From an uncultured Spirochaetaceae bacterium (lineage in GTDB: Bacteria > Spirochaetota > Spirochaetia > Sphaerochaetales > Sphaerochaetaceae), in the NCBI GenBank assembly GCA_944392965.1, contig CALXYM010000006.1, positions 17,871-81,870 on the forward strand: a stretch of 64,000 nt of DNA, written 5' to 3'. The notes under the pieces were generated by a model that worked only from the letters and a program-made list of their open reading frames with translations, searched no databases and had not been told where the DNA came from. Of the stretch, positions 54,266 to 63,114 are shown in pieces (within the stretch, counting starts at the first letter, position 1; each line of letters starts with the position of its first letter). The translations under genes were made by a program, and so were the position numbers.

Positions 54266-55919
54266 GTCTTATCGTCTCCTCTTTAATCTCATATGGTTCC
54301 GTGTTCTTAAAAACAGATCTAAGATATTCAACTTCCGCAGAATACTTCTTCTCCTCTTCCTTATACTCTTCAAGAGAAAGGTGTATGTTCCTTCCAAGTA
54401 CTCTGGATATAAGCCTCTCTTCCTCACTCCTTGATTTGAGAATCATGTCCTTCGCCATTTTGGAAGACATAATTAAGGTAAGGACATCTCCATCTAAAGT
54501 AAAGCTTTTGACTCCCGTCTCGATGTACCGCGCCTCAAGATTCAGGCTGTTGCTTCTCAGTGCGTTGGCAATTTCCTTTATCAGATCTCCTTTGACGGTT
54601 TTTTCCCTCTTCTCTTCTTTTTTTTCAGGTATGGGGGAGGCTATTTCTCTCTCTGGTACCTCTGTCTTCTCTTCTGGGAGTTTTTTTCCCTCTTCTCTCT
54701 TACTTTCCGGAGAAATAGTGGCGTAAGGTATGCATAAAGGAATGCTCACGCTCTTTCTCTCTATCTCGAATTTACCGCTTTTTACTGCATTTGTGATCTC
54801 TTCAAGTTTCTGTGCCACAGAAAGAGGTGTGGAGAGGAACCGGATTGAGGATAGCCTGGAGATAAGGAGCTCCAGTTCAAAACGGGGGGAGAGAGAGTAG
54901 CGCATATCACGATAGAGATCTAGGAACGCCCTCAGCATCGTCTCAAGCATGTCCTTTGAAAACAGACCTACGAGGTCCTCGGGCAGGTCACTCTCGTCAA
55001 AGCCCAGAAGCTCCCTTCTCCTTATTCCTTCTTTGTAAAAAAGCAGGGTTCTTATATAGGATGAGAAATCCTTTACAATCTGATTCTCCGTCGCCCCTTG
55101 CATGAAAAGATTCTCAAGAGCTAAGATCGCCTCTCCGCTTTCTCCAAGATAACAGTGTCTGAGTATGGTTGATATCGCATCGGTGCTTGCCAGCCCCAGT
55201 TTTTCTCTTATCTTCTCAAGTGTGATATGGCCCTCACTGAAAGCTGCGACCTGGTCAAAGAGGGTATAGGAGTCTCTCATCGAGCCTGCGGCTTCCTTTG
55301 CTATCCAGTAAAGGGCGTTCTCATCAGCTTCTATGTTCAGATCTTCTGCCGCGCTTTTAAGGCATTTTACGATGTTTTCCTGACTTATGAGCTGAAAATG
55401 GAACTGCTGACAGCGGCTTCTGATCGTCTGTGGTACTTTCTGTATTTCCGTGGTCGCGAATATGAAGATGACATACTCCGGTGGCTCTTCAATTGTTTTT
55501 AGAAGCGCGTTGAAGGCGCTTATGCTGAGCATATGCACCTCATCGATTATATATATCTTGTATCTTGACGACTGGGGAGGAAAAGCGACTTCCTCTTTTA
55601 TTGCTCTTACAGCATCTACTCCGTTGTTGCTTGCTCCGTCTATCTCAATGACATCGACGCTTGAGCCCTTCGTGATGTTGACGCATGATTCACATTTCCC
55701 GCAAGGATGTGCCGTCGGCCCCGTCTCGCAGTTCAGAGCTTTCGCTAAAAGACGTGCGGAACTGGTTTTCCCAACCCCTCGTGGACCGGAAAAAAGGTAC
55801 GCATGTGCGATTTTCCCCTCTTTTATTGCGTTTTCCAAAGTGGATACGACGAACTCCTGTCCGATGAGGGATTCAAAATCCTGTGGTCTTTTCCTTGTAG
55901 CGGTTACTTCGTAAGGCAA
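54183..55919 (-). CDS. dnaX: DNA polymerase III gamma/tau subunit
   Basis: A 578-aa AAA+ clamp-loader subunit. LIGQEFVVSTLENAI, Walker A SGPRGVGKTSSARLLAKALNC, the zinc motif CETGPTAHPCGKCESC, Walker B IYIIDEVHMLS and the SRC motif RSRCQQFHFQ. The C-terminal tau region is charged and runs 83 bases into ybaB. I chose TTG 55919 because AGGAGG (55925-55930) precedes it and the protein then begins LPYEVTATRKRPQDFE, the family start. The frame is open to 55982. Confidence 0.95.
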   Translation of the reverse strand: MPYEVTATRKRPQDFESLIGQEFVVSTLENAIKEGKIAHAYLFSGPRGVGKTSSARLLAKALNCETGPTAHPCGKCESCVNITKGSSVDVIEIDGASNNGVDAVRAIKEEVAFPPQSSRYKIYIIDEVHMLSISAFNALLKTIEEPPEYVIFIFATTEIQKVPQTIRSRCQQFHFQLISQENIVKCLKSAAEDLNIEADENALYWIAKEAAGSMRDSYTLFDQVAAFSEGHITLEKIREKLGLASTDAISTILRHCYLGESGEAILALENLFMQGATENQIVKDFSSYIRTLLFYKEGIRRRELLGFDESDLPEDLVGLFSKDMLETMLRAFLDLYRDMRYSLSPRFELELLISRLSSIRFLSTPLSVAQKLEEITNAVKSGKFEIERKSVSIPLCIPYATISPESKREEGKKLPEEKTEVPEREIASPIPEKKEEKREKTVKGDLIKEIANALRSNSLNLEARYIETGVKSFTLDGDVLTLIMSSKMAKDMILKSRSEEERLISRVLGRNIHLSLEEYKEEEKKYSAEVEYLRSVFKNTEPYEIKEETIRHEHKPVRNDEAAGEFREQDEGDEGGDF

Positions 55920-56000
55920 ACTGTCCTCCTTCTTAGGAGTATAGCATAATATCGGATGTTCTTTCGACAGGTTGAAAAACATGAATTAATGGTAAGAAAG

Positions 56001-56290
56001 TCATCTACAAATGCCAGATGAACGACAAAGGGTGGAGTTTGTGGATGCCCGTTATACGGGCTAGAAGCTGCTCGGCCTACAAGACTAAAAAGATACATCT
56101 CTGGCATTGCGGTGATGGGATGCATTCGTCATCAACATCCGAGGCAATTACATTATCCGAGTTCTGCAATCCGGATAGGATACAGTCAATCAGCCGTATG
56201 GATGGAGTGCCACAGGTAAGCCGGCAACGGAGCCTGAGGGGGAAACATTCACGTCTAAGAATCATACTTGTATTGAAGGAGGTTTTTTAT
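56001..56290 (+). pseudogene. TnpB (IS200/IS605) C-terminal remnant
   Basis: Scattered frames read the C-terminal part of a TnpB nuclease. From 56006 one frame gives YKCQMNDKGWS...SCSAYKTKKIHLWHCGDG, the zinc-finger region. A second gives DERQRVEFVDARY from about 56018. A third continues INIRGNYIIRVLQSG and then QPYGWSATGKPATEPEGETF. The frames switch at least twice and carry stops, so it is dead. The zinc-finger cysteine pattern is only partly kept. Identification is from family memory. Confidence 0.55.
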
Positions 56291-56348
56291 TATGCATCCT
56301 GGGTGTATCATGAATTTTTGATTCAGAGAAAGTCCCTGCAAAAAATAT

Positions 56349-56407
56349 TTGACAACTTGAGAAATGCATTGTTAAATAAAATTGTTCAACAATAATGTTC
56401 AAACAAT
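56349..56407 (+). promoter_or_regulatory. Promoter and GntR-type operators of the catabolic island
   Basis: TTGACA (56349-56354), 17 bases and TTAAAT (56372-56377). The perfect palindrome ATTGTTCAACAAT (56381-56393) contains TTGTTCAACAA, which fits the FadR-subfamily consensus TNGTNNNACNA exactly. A related copy, AATGTTCAAACAAT, follows at 56394-56407, and half-site ATTGTTAAAT (56368-56377) lies on the -10. The likely binder is the GntR protein encoded at 61.0 kb. Confidence 0.6.
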
Positions 56408-56418
56408 AGGAGGACTAA

Positions 56419-57303
56419 ATGGATAGCTTAATAAAAGGTGCGTATGATCTCCATGTTCATTCCGCTCCAGATATTCTTCCCCGCCTGATGGATGATTTGG
56501 ATATGATAGGAAGAATCAGGGAATCAGGAATGGCGGGTTATGTTATTAAATCCCATTATTTTTGTACCGCAGAAAGGGCAACGCTAATCAATACCATGCA
56601 GAAGGACTGTCGTGCTATTGGAGCGATTACCCTTAACAGTTCAGTCGGTGGTATCAATCCGACGGCAGTTGAGATGGCGGGTCGTGCAGGAGCAAAGCTC
56701 GTATGGTTTCCAACCTGTGACAGTAAGCATGAGAGGGCGCACGTTTTTAACGGAGATCCTAATAAGAAACTTCCCTATTGGGCAAAGATCCTCATCCAAA
56801 TGAAAGAGGAGGGGATAGAAGCTCCTGTTATTTCGATTCTCGATGAAGATGGGAAACTTATTCCTGAGGTGAATGATGTCCTTGATATCATCAAGAAGTA
56901 TGATATGGTCCTCGCTTCAAGTCATATTTCCCATGAAGAGTGTTTTGCTCTTGTCAGAAGGGCAAAGGAAAGAGGTGTAGAAAGAGTGATTATCACACAT
57001 GCTGATTTCCCGACGACATATTACACGATAGAAGAGCAGAAGGAACTTGTTTCCCTTGGTGCTTATATCGAGCACTGCTATACGACATGGGCTACGAAGA
57101 AGGTGGATCTTGAGGATTCTATTTCTCAGATAAGAGCAGTCGGAGCAGATCATGTTGTGATAGCCACGGATCTTGGACAGACCACGTCGATCTATCCTGA
57201 TCAGGGAATGCTTTCATATGCAGAGAAACTCGTTGAACATGGGTTCAGTGAGAATGACGTAAGGAAAATGGTAAGAGACAATCCTGCCGGGTTGATTTCA
57301 TAA
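56419..57303 (+). CDS. DUF6282 family, amidohydrolase-like protein
   Basis: A 294-aa soluble TIM-barrel-like protein. GAYDLHVHSAPDILPR opens with an HxH metal motif. LASSHISHEECF and VIITHADFPTTYY add histidines, and DHVVIATDLGQ may add a metal aspartate. I assign it to the DUF6282 family from the overall pattern; its reaction is unknown. It could hydrate or hydrolyse the island's substrate. It has an AGGAGG start and is the first gene of the island. Confidence 0.8.
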   Translation: MDSLIKGAYDLHVHSAPDILPRLMDDLDMIGRIRESGMAGYVIKSHYFCTAERATLINTMQKDCRAIGAITLNSSVGGINPTAVEMAGRAGAKLVWFPTCDSKHERAHVFNGDPNKKLPYWAKILIQMKEEGIEAPVISILDEDGKLIPEVNDVLDIIKKYDMVLASSHISHEECFALVRRAKERGVERVIITHADFPTTYYTIEEQKELVSLGAYIEHCYTTWATKKVDLEDSISQIRAVGADHVVIATDLGQTTSIYPDQGMLSYAEKLVEHGFSENDVRKMVRDNPAGLIS

Positions 57304-57315
57304 GGAGGATAGCAG

Positions 57316-58272
57316 ATGAAAAAAGGAGCTATTATATTATTGTCACTATTATTGGCTCTCCCTGGCCTTTTCGCAATGGGTGGAAGTGAGACGGGCAATG
57401 ACCTCATAATGGGAACTGCTGGAACTTCCGGTACCTATTATGTGGTAGGAGCTGCCATGGGAGCGGCTGTGAATAACGCCAATCCAAATGTAAACGTGAT
57501 TGTTCAGCCGACAAAAGGATCGGTTGAGAACCTTAATCTCGCGAATTCAAATGACATTCAGCTTGGATTCTCTAATTCCGATGGTGTTTACTGGGCACTC
57601 ACCGGTACAGGAAACTATGAGAGGACAGGTAAGCTTAACATTAAACAGGTCATGTATCTCTATACTTCGCAGTGCCAGATGGCAACACGTGGTAATACGG
57701 GTATCAAGACATATGCGGATCTAAAAGGAAAGAAGGTCAATCTCGGCCCTTCCGGACAGACCGTCATCGAGTGTTCAAAAGCGATTCTCAGAGCTTACGG
57801 CATAGATCCAGAAAATGATATTACTCCTTACTATCTTAGCGTTGAGGAAGGATTCAATAAACTTATCGATGGAGAGATAGATGCAACATTCTGGGCTGCG
57901 GCATATCCGACAGCAGGAATGATTAACGCGTCTTCTACTTCCGATGTCGTCCTTGTCGATATCGATCCTGAGATCCTTGCACAGGTTTGTGAGGAGAATC
58001 CTTTCTATCGTCCAGGTATTGTTCCAGCCGGAACGTACAAGGGAACGGATAAGGATACCAACGTAGTTATAATGGACACGGAGCTCTTCGCATCTGCTGA
58101 TGCTCCAGAAGAGGCTATCTATCAGTTTGTTAAGACTGCACTGGAGCATAAGGAAGACTATGTCACTGCACATGTGTCATGTCAGGAGATCACGCCTGAG
58201 AATGCTGCAAGGGTAAATATCGACGTGCATCCGGGTGCCCTCAGGTATTACGAGGAAGTAGGTCTTAAATAA
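57316..58272 (+). CDS. TAXI-family TRAP transporter binding protein
   Basis: A 318-aa exported binding protein. Signal peptide MKKGAIILLSLLLALPGLFA; mature protein starts GTAGTSGTYYVVGAAMGAAVNN, the TAXI hallmark. LGPSGQTVIECSKAILRAYG and AYPTAGMINA follow. TAXI proteins feed fused TRAP permeases with organic acids or amino acids. The permease follows. A 12-base gap separates it from the first gene. Confidence 0.95.
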   Translation: MKKGAIILLSLLLALPGLFAMGGSETGNDLIMGTAGTSGTYYVVGAAMGAAVNNANPNVNVIVQPTKGSVENLNLANSNDIQLGFSNSDGVYWALTGTGNYERTGKLNIKQVMYLYTSQCQMATRGNTGIKTYADLKGKKVNLGPSGQTVIECSKAILRAYGIDPENDITPYYLSVEEGFNKLIDGEIDATFWAAAYPTAGMINASSTSDVVLVDIDPEILAQVCEENPFYRPGIVPAGTYKGTDKDTNVVIMDTELFASADAPEEAIYQFVKTALEHKEDYVTAHVSCQEITPENAARVNIDVHPGALRYYEEVGLK

Positions 58273-58314
58273 AAAAGCCGTTAACATTTTATAACAACTT
58301 ATTTAATTCATCCT

Positions 58315-58336
58315 CAGGTGGCTTTATTGCCACCTG
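58315..58336 (+). promoter_or_regulatory. Intercistronic hairpin between TRAP binding protein and permease
   Basis: CAGGTGGC (58315-58322) pairs with GCCACCTG (58329-58336), with no T-tract. The last G is part of the GGGAGGAG ribosome site of the permease. It may protect the upstream message or limit permease translation, so the binding protein is made in excess. Confidence 0.55.
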
Positions 58337-58348
58337 GGAGGAGTAATT

Positions 58349-60223
58349 ATGACTGATATTAAAAAAGAGAAACTATCAATCGGGAAGATAATAGTCTTTA
58401 TCGTAGCTGTTGCTCTTCCTTTATTCCATATGTGGACGGCCTCTTTCGGAGTCTATCCATCTCATGTGCTTTCCGGTGTGCATTGGGCTCTTATCGGAAG
58501 CTTCATCATCATAGCAAAGCCCCTTAAGACGGTTGTTGGTAAGGTGATAGATGCAATCCTTCTTTTAGCGAATGTGTTCATCTGTATCTATCAGATAATC
58601 CTGCAGGATACGTTCGTTCAGAATGCAGGTATCTATTCCCAATTCGACATTCTCGTATCAATTGCGTCTGTAATCGTCGTACTGTGTATTGCATCACGAA
58701 TGACGGGACGTATATTACCTATCATTGCAATCGCATTCATCGCGTATGCTCTCCTCGGTAGATATGTTCCCGGAATGTTCCGTACCACTCGTTTCACATT
58801 GCAGCGTATCGCACCTTATCTATTTACATCTTATGATGGCATGTTCGGGCAGACATTGACCGTAAGTGCACAGTATATATATCTGTTTGTCCTCTTTGGC
58901 GCCCTTCTTGAGCTTACAGGAGCGGGAGAGTTCTTCGTTGACATCTCTTATGCCCTTACCCACAAGCTCAAAGGAGGTCCGGCTCAGGCGGCAGTATATT
59001 CATCTATGTTGATGGGAACAATCAACGGAAGCGGAGCTGCTAACGTTGTAACAACGGGAACATTTACGATTCCTCTTATGAAGAAGGTCGGTTTCAAGGG
59101 AGAGTTCGCGGGAGCTGTTGAGGCTGTCGCCTCCTCTGGTGGTCAGATAATGCCTCCTGTAATGGGTGCTGTTGCATTCCTTATGAGTGAGATGACCGGA
59201 ATATCTTATGGAACCATCGCTCTTGCCGCTTTTATTCCAGCTATACTTTATTACGGTACGCTTTCTATTTCTGTTTTCTGTATTGCTAACAAGACCGATG
59301 TTCCAGATCCAGATACTTCTCAAATGAGGAAAGCCCGTGCCATTCTTAAAGATGGTTGGCTCTATCTTACACCTGTTGTACTTCTGATTGTTCTGCTCAT
59401 CATGGGCTACAGTGCACAGAGATCAGCATTCTTTGCAATCTTACTTACACTTGTGGTCGGTTTCATAAAGAATAGGGAGAACATGACGCTGAGTAACCTG
59501 TATAAGTCTCTTCTTACGTCTGTTAAAGGTATTGCTCCTATCGCAGCTGCATGTATCCTTGCCGGTATCGTGATGGGCATCATCAATCTCACCGGTCTTG
59601 GGCTTAAGATCAGTTCAATTATTGAGACGATTTCAAATGGAAATCTGATGATAGCACTCATCCTTTCGATGCTCACATCCCTTTTCCTTGGAATGGGACT
59701 TCCGACATCTGCCGCATACATGATTCTTGCTGTTCTTGTCGCTCCTGCTCTTGTAAACATGGGATCATCATTACTCGCAGCTCATATGTTCATCCTTTAT
59801 TTCGGAGCACTTTCTACGATCACGCCTCCAGTTGCTCTCAGTACGTTCGCTGCAGCTGGTATCGCTGAATCAAGTGTCTGGAAGACTGGAGTAGAGGCTG
59901 TTAAGCTTGCATGTACGGGATTCGTAATCCCATTCATATTCGTTTATAATAACGAACTTCTTTGGACGGGAAGTGCTGGAGCCATTATCTGGGCATTCGT
60001 TACAGCCATGATCGGATGCGCGGTTGTCTCATTCTCTCTTACTGGTTGGATGAAGACAAAACTTTCTGTTGTTGGCCGCATACTCCTCTTCCCTGCGGGA
60101 GTAATGCTTTTCTGCGCTCATCCTGTATGGCTAAATTTCCTTGGCGTTGCGATAGCTGCTGCCGTACTGGTTGTCGAGAACATCATAAGCAAGAAAAAGA
60201 ATAATGTCGTGGAGGTAAATTAA
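58349..60223 (+). CDS. TRAP transporter fused permease (DctQM type)
   Basis: A 624-aa membrane protein with about 16 hydrophobic segments. The N-terminal ~170 residues match the small DctQ part and the rest the large DctM part. The DctM landmarks are GGPAQAAVYSSMLMGTINGSGAANVVTTGTFTIPLMKK, SSGGQIMPPVMGAVAF and FLGMGLPTSAAYMILAVLVAPAL. It uses the sodium gradient. Together with the TAXI protein it forms a complete importer. Confidence 0.95.
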   Translation: MTDIKKEKLSIGKIIVFIVAVALPLFHMWTASFGVYPSHVLSGVHWALIGSFIIIAKPLKTVVGKVIDAILLLANVFICIYQIILQDTFVQNAGIYSQFDILVSIASVIVVLCIASRMTGRILPIIAIAFIAYALLGRYVPGMFRTTRFTLQRIAPYLFTSYDGMFGQTLTVSAQYIYLFVLFGALLELTGAGEFFVDISYALTHKLKGGPAQAAVYSSMLMGTINGSGAANVVTTGTFTIPLMKKVGFKGEFAGAVEAVASSGGQIMPPVMGAVAFLMSEMTGISYGTIALAAFIPAILYYGTLSISVFCIANKTDVPDPDTSQMRKARAILKDGWLYLTPVVLLIVLLIMGYSAQRSAFFAILLTLVVGFIKNRENMTLSNLYKSLLTSVKGIAPIAAACILAGIVMGIINLTGLGLKISSIIETISNGNLMIALILSMLTSLFLGMGLPTSAAYMILAVLVAPALVNMGSSLLAAHMFILYFGALSTITPPVALSTFAAAGIAESSVWKTGVEAVKLACTGFVIPFIFVYNNELLWTGSAGAIIWAFVTAMIGCAVVSFSLTGWMKTKLSVVGRILLFPAGVMLFCAHPVWLNFLGVAIAAAVLVVENIISKKKNNVVEVN

Positions 60224-60225
60224 TT

Positions 60226-60960
60226 ATGGATATCAAAGATCAGAGATTACTTGTTGTTTCCGGACACGCCGCTGATTATGTCTGGCGTGCTGGAGGTACT
60301 ATTGCAAAGTATATAAAGCATGGTGCACCTGTGAAGGTCATCGTTCTCAGCTGCGGAGTGAGAGGGGAGTCCAATGACCTCTGGAAACAGCCGGGGCAGA
60401 CTGCGGAGAAGGTCGAGGAGATCAGGAAAGCTGAGTCAATGGCAGCTGCCAAATGTCTTGGTATTGAGGATATAGAGTTCTGGGGTCTCCAGGATTACTA
60501 TATGCATCTTGAGGATGATGCTCTCATTGACCGCCTTGCGAAGACGATAAGGGAGTTCAAGCCATATCATATCATTACCCATGGACCGATTGATTTGCTT
60601 AATCCCGATCACGACGCTGTTAATAAGTTCGTATTTAAAGCCAGCGTACTTGCCATTTCAAATGGAGTGAAATATGAGGGGTATCCAACGTCCAAGCAGA
60701 CGAGGATCTTCGGATTTGAACCGCATCAGAGCGAGATATGTGATTTCAAACCGGAGGTCATTATTGACATCACCGAGACCATGGAGATGAAGAAGGCTGC
60801 AATGAACTGTTTCAAGGCACAATCTCATCTCATCGAATATTATGGTATGAAGGCTTTCATCAGGGGAAACCACGCACGCCGTATCTCCGGCTGTCAGGAC
60901 TATAAGTTTGCAGAGGCATTTACAAGGAGATTCCCGTATGTGGGGGACTTTTTAGTTTAA
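60226..60960 (+). CDS. PIG-L/LmbE-fold protein, GalB (4-oxalomesaconate hydratase)-like
   Basis: A 244-aa PIG-L-fold protein. The usual AHPDDE motif reads SGHAADYVWRAGGTIA (His14, Asp17) and the third ligand is NPDHD (His129), with ITHG at 118-120. The SxHAADFVWRAGG-like version and GVRGESNDLWK closely resemble GalB, which hydrates 4-oxalomesaconate in gallate breakdown; I recall this from memory. It is therefore probably a hydratase for an oxo-polycarboxylate and not a sugar deacetylase. It starts two bases after the permease with GGAGGT. Confidence 0.8.
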   Translation: MDIKDQRLLVVSGHAADYVWRAGGTIAKYIKHGAPVKVIVLSCGVRGESNDLWKQPGQTAEKVEEIRKAESMAAAKCLGIEDIEFWGLQDYYMHLEDDALIDRLAKTIREFKPYHIITHGPIDLLNPDHDAVNKFVFKASVLAISNGVKYEGYPTSKQTRIFGFEPHQSEICDFKPEVIIDITETMEMKKAAMNCFKAQSHLIEYYGMKAFIRGNHARRISGCQDYKFAEAFTRRFPYVGDFLV

Positions 60961-61013
60961 GGTTTCTGGAGTATGATAGGGTAAAAGCTGGTTAAGGAAT
61001 CTGGATCTGATAT

Positions 61014-61655
61014 ATGGAACGACCAAATGAGAGAGCCTATGAGTATATCAAATCTCGTATCCTTTCCGGGGAATTTCATCCTGCGGAAAGGCTCGTGGAA
61101 GCAACGCTTGCCTCGAAAATCGGGGTAAGCCGTAATACCGTGCGCAAGGCTTTACAGAAACTTGAGAGCGAGAAACTCATAGTTATTGAAAATAACAAGG
61201 GGGCCTCTGTCGTGGCCTTGGATATGTCGGAAATCCAGCAGTATTATGAGATTCGTCTTATGCTTGAGGTCATGGTAGTAAAGGATGCGGCAGAAAGGAT
61301 ATCTGATGAGGCTATATCAAAACTTGAAATGATGTATGCTTCCATGCAGAATCTGAGTGCAGAGAAGAAGTACGATGAGTACAGCGCCATGAACCGCGAG
61401 TTCCATAATATAATCTACAGTTCCTCTGAGAAAAATGTGGCTGTGGATATGATTCTTGAGATAAAAAACCAGCTCCGTCGTTTCCAGATAAGGACAATGA
61501 TGGTTCCTGGACGTTCTGATAACTCTCTTGCTGAGCATAAGAAGCTTCTGGACGCGCTTAAGGCGCATGATCCGGAGACGGCTGCCGTAGCAATATCGGA
61601 GCATATTGGAAATGTTTATGGAACCATCGAGAAATTCAGGCTGTTATTCAGCTGA
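61014..61655 (+). CDS. GntR-family regulator, FCD (FadR) subfamily
   Basis: A 213-aa ligand-controlled regulator. The winged helix is at ~5-70 (YEYIKSRILSGEFHPAERLVEATLASKIGVSRNTVRKALQKLE). The FCD ligand domain is at ~75-205 with metal-type histidines in NREFHNIIY, AEHKKLLDAL and SEHIG. It lies inside the island and probably senses the imported acid, binding the palindromes near 56.38 kb. Its own start is weakly marked (GGA at -8). Confidence 0.93.
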   Translation: MERPNERAYEYIKSRILSGEFHPAERLVEATLASKIGVSRNTVRKALQKLESEKLIVIENNKGASVVALDMSEIQQYYEIRLMLEVMVVKDAAERISDEAISKLEMMYASMQNLSAEKKYDEYSAMNREFHNIIYSSSEKNVAVDMILEIKNQLRRFQIRTMMVPGRSDNSLAEHKKLLDALKAHDPETAAVAISEHIGNVYGTIEKFRLLFS

Positions 61656-61664
61656 GGGAACGAG

Positions 61665-62363
61665 ATGGAAAATAATTATTTTGAATTGCCTCCTCTTCTT
61701 GATGAGGGGATTATCAAGCGTGCTTCACGCTTCGGGTCTGCCGAGCTTTGTGATGGAATGAAAGGAATGGGCGTACCTAATGATGGATGCCTTGCCGCGG
61801 AGATCCTTCCTATAGAAAAGAATATGAGAATGGTCGGTACGGCCTGTACCGTTGAGACGAAGGATGGAGATAATTTCCCGATCCATGTCGCGATTTATCA
61901 GGGGAAACCGGGATATGTACTCATGATTGATGGTAAGGCATGTCAGGAAAGGACATATCTTGGAGATCTCATGGGAGCTGCGGCCAAAGCCATTGGTTTC
62001 AATGGCATCGTATGTGATGGATTCGTCCGTGATCGCCTAGGACTTGAGGAGTTGGGAATGCCCATATTCTCCCGTGGCTTCATGCAGCGTACCCCATCCA
62101 AAAAAGGACCAGGAAAGATAAATACTCCGATTACGTGTGGTGGTGTTGAGGTTCATCCCGGAGATCTCGTATTGGGAGATGCCGATGGTGTTACAGTCGT
62201 TCCGAAAGACCTTATTGAAGCTGTCTTGGAAAAGGCTGAGGAAAAACTCGAATATGAGAAGAACCGCAGGATAAAGATTGCAGAGTATGCGAAGGCCCGT
62301 GAAGAGGGCAAAGTCCTTCCCGATCTGGCTCCTGGCTGGGTAAGGGAGATGCTGGGAAAATAA
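61665..62363 (+). CDS. RraA-like aldolase (HMG/CHA aldolase family)
   Basis: A 232-aa member of the RraA/HMG-aldolase family. The catalytic loop GDLMGAAAKAIGFNGIVCDGFVRDR keeps the divalent-metal and Arg/Asp residues of class II pyruvate aldolases, and SAELCDGM marks the N terminus. Members split 4-hydroxy-4-methyl-2-oxoglutarate or 4-carboxy-4-hydroxy-2-oxoadipate (CHA) to pyruvate plus pyruvate or oxaloacetate. The C-terminal extension (KIAEYAKAREEGKVLPD...) is seen in the longer aldolases. Next to a GalB-like gene it suggests the CHA reaction. Confidence 0.85.
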   Translation: MENNYFELPPLLDEGIIKRASRFGSAELCDGMKGMGVPNDGCLAAEILPIEKNMRMVGTACTVETKDGDNFPIHVAIYQGKPGYVLMIDGKACQERTYLGDLMGAAAKAIGFNGIVCDGFVRDRLGLEELGMPIFSRGFMQRTPSKKGPGKINTPITCGGVEVHPGDLVLGDADGVTVVPKDLIEAVLEKAEEKLEYEKNRRIKIAEYAKAREEGKVLPDLAPGWVREMLGK

Positions 62364-62364
62364 C

Positions 62365-63090
62365 ATGACTTATGCAGCACTGATTGTCGTATGCTTGGTG
62401 GGCGCAGTGCTGCAGTCTTCTATTGGATTCGGCTTTCCCATATTCGCCATGATCTTCATGTCGATGCTGTTTCCATTCCAGACTGCCACTACGATAACCC
62501 AGGCTGCCGGAATACTCGGGGTAGGGTATTTCTTTTTCAAATACATAAAACAGGTTCGTTGGAAGGTTCTCTCCCCGTTCATTCTCTCTGCCATTCCCGT
62601 AGGAATGCTTTGTACGCTCGTCTCGGCAGATCTGGATGTGTCCATCCTTAAGATATACCTCGGGGTGGTTCTTATTCTTATCGCCCTCTTTTTCCTATTC
62701 TTTGATAAGAAGGTGCATTTGAAAGCGAATGCATTCTCTGGAATCGTTCTTGGTGGCATATCGGGAGTTCTTAATGGTTTCTTTGCCATCGGAGGTCCTC
62801 CCGTAGCACTTTATCTGCTTCCTGCGATAAACGATAAGATTCCATATATAGCCACCGCCAATGCCTATTTCTTCCTTTTCAAGATCTTTAATCTGGCTAT
62901 CCGCTTCACAAATGGAAGTCTTGCTTCTGAGCATGTTCCATTTCTTATCGTGAGCATTATCTCAATGGTCATCGGCTCTTTAATAGGGGACAAGATTATG
63001 AACAGATTGCCGATGAATCTCATGAAGAAGCTCGTATACATATTCGTAGGAGTGTCAGGAGCGGTCATTATTTTTCAGGAGCTTTTCTGA
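62365..63090 (+). CDS. TSUP (TauE/SafE) family membrane transporter
   Basis: A 241-aa permease with about eight membrane segments. Two halves each carry the family glycine/proline motif: GAVLQSSIGFGFPIFAMIFMS and GGISGVLNGFFAIGGPPVALYLL. TSUP proteins move sulfonates, sulfite or organic acids across the membrane. Here it may export a product. It begins one base after the aldolase stop, so it is tightly coupled. Confidence 0.88.
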   Translation: MTYAALIVVCLVGAVLQSSIGFGFPIFAMIFMSMLFPFQTATTITQAAGILGVGYFFFKYIKQVRWKVLSPFILSAIPVGMLCTLVSADLDVSILKIYLGVVLILIALFFLFFDKKVHLKANAFSGIVLGGISGVLNGFFAIGGPPVALYLLPAINDKIPYIATANAYFFLFKIFNLAIRFTNGSLASEHVPFLIVSIISMVIGSLIGDKIMNRLPMNLMKKLVYIFVGVSGAVIIFQELF

Positions 63091-63114
63091 ATTCATTCTG
63101 TTTAGGAGCCTGAT

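Noticed and set aside
56100..56300. Cobalamin riboswitch before the catabolic island
   Set aside because: The conserved box pattern could not be matched, and the sequence translates as TnpB pieces.
56018..56395. A 125-codon open frame as a gene
   Set aside because: It reads only part of a decayed TnpB; neighbouring frames carry the other parts.
55983..56418. tRNA gene as an integration site for the island
   Set aside because: No cloverleaf or TTCGAATC-type T-arm could be found.
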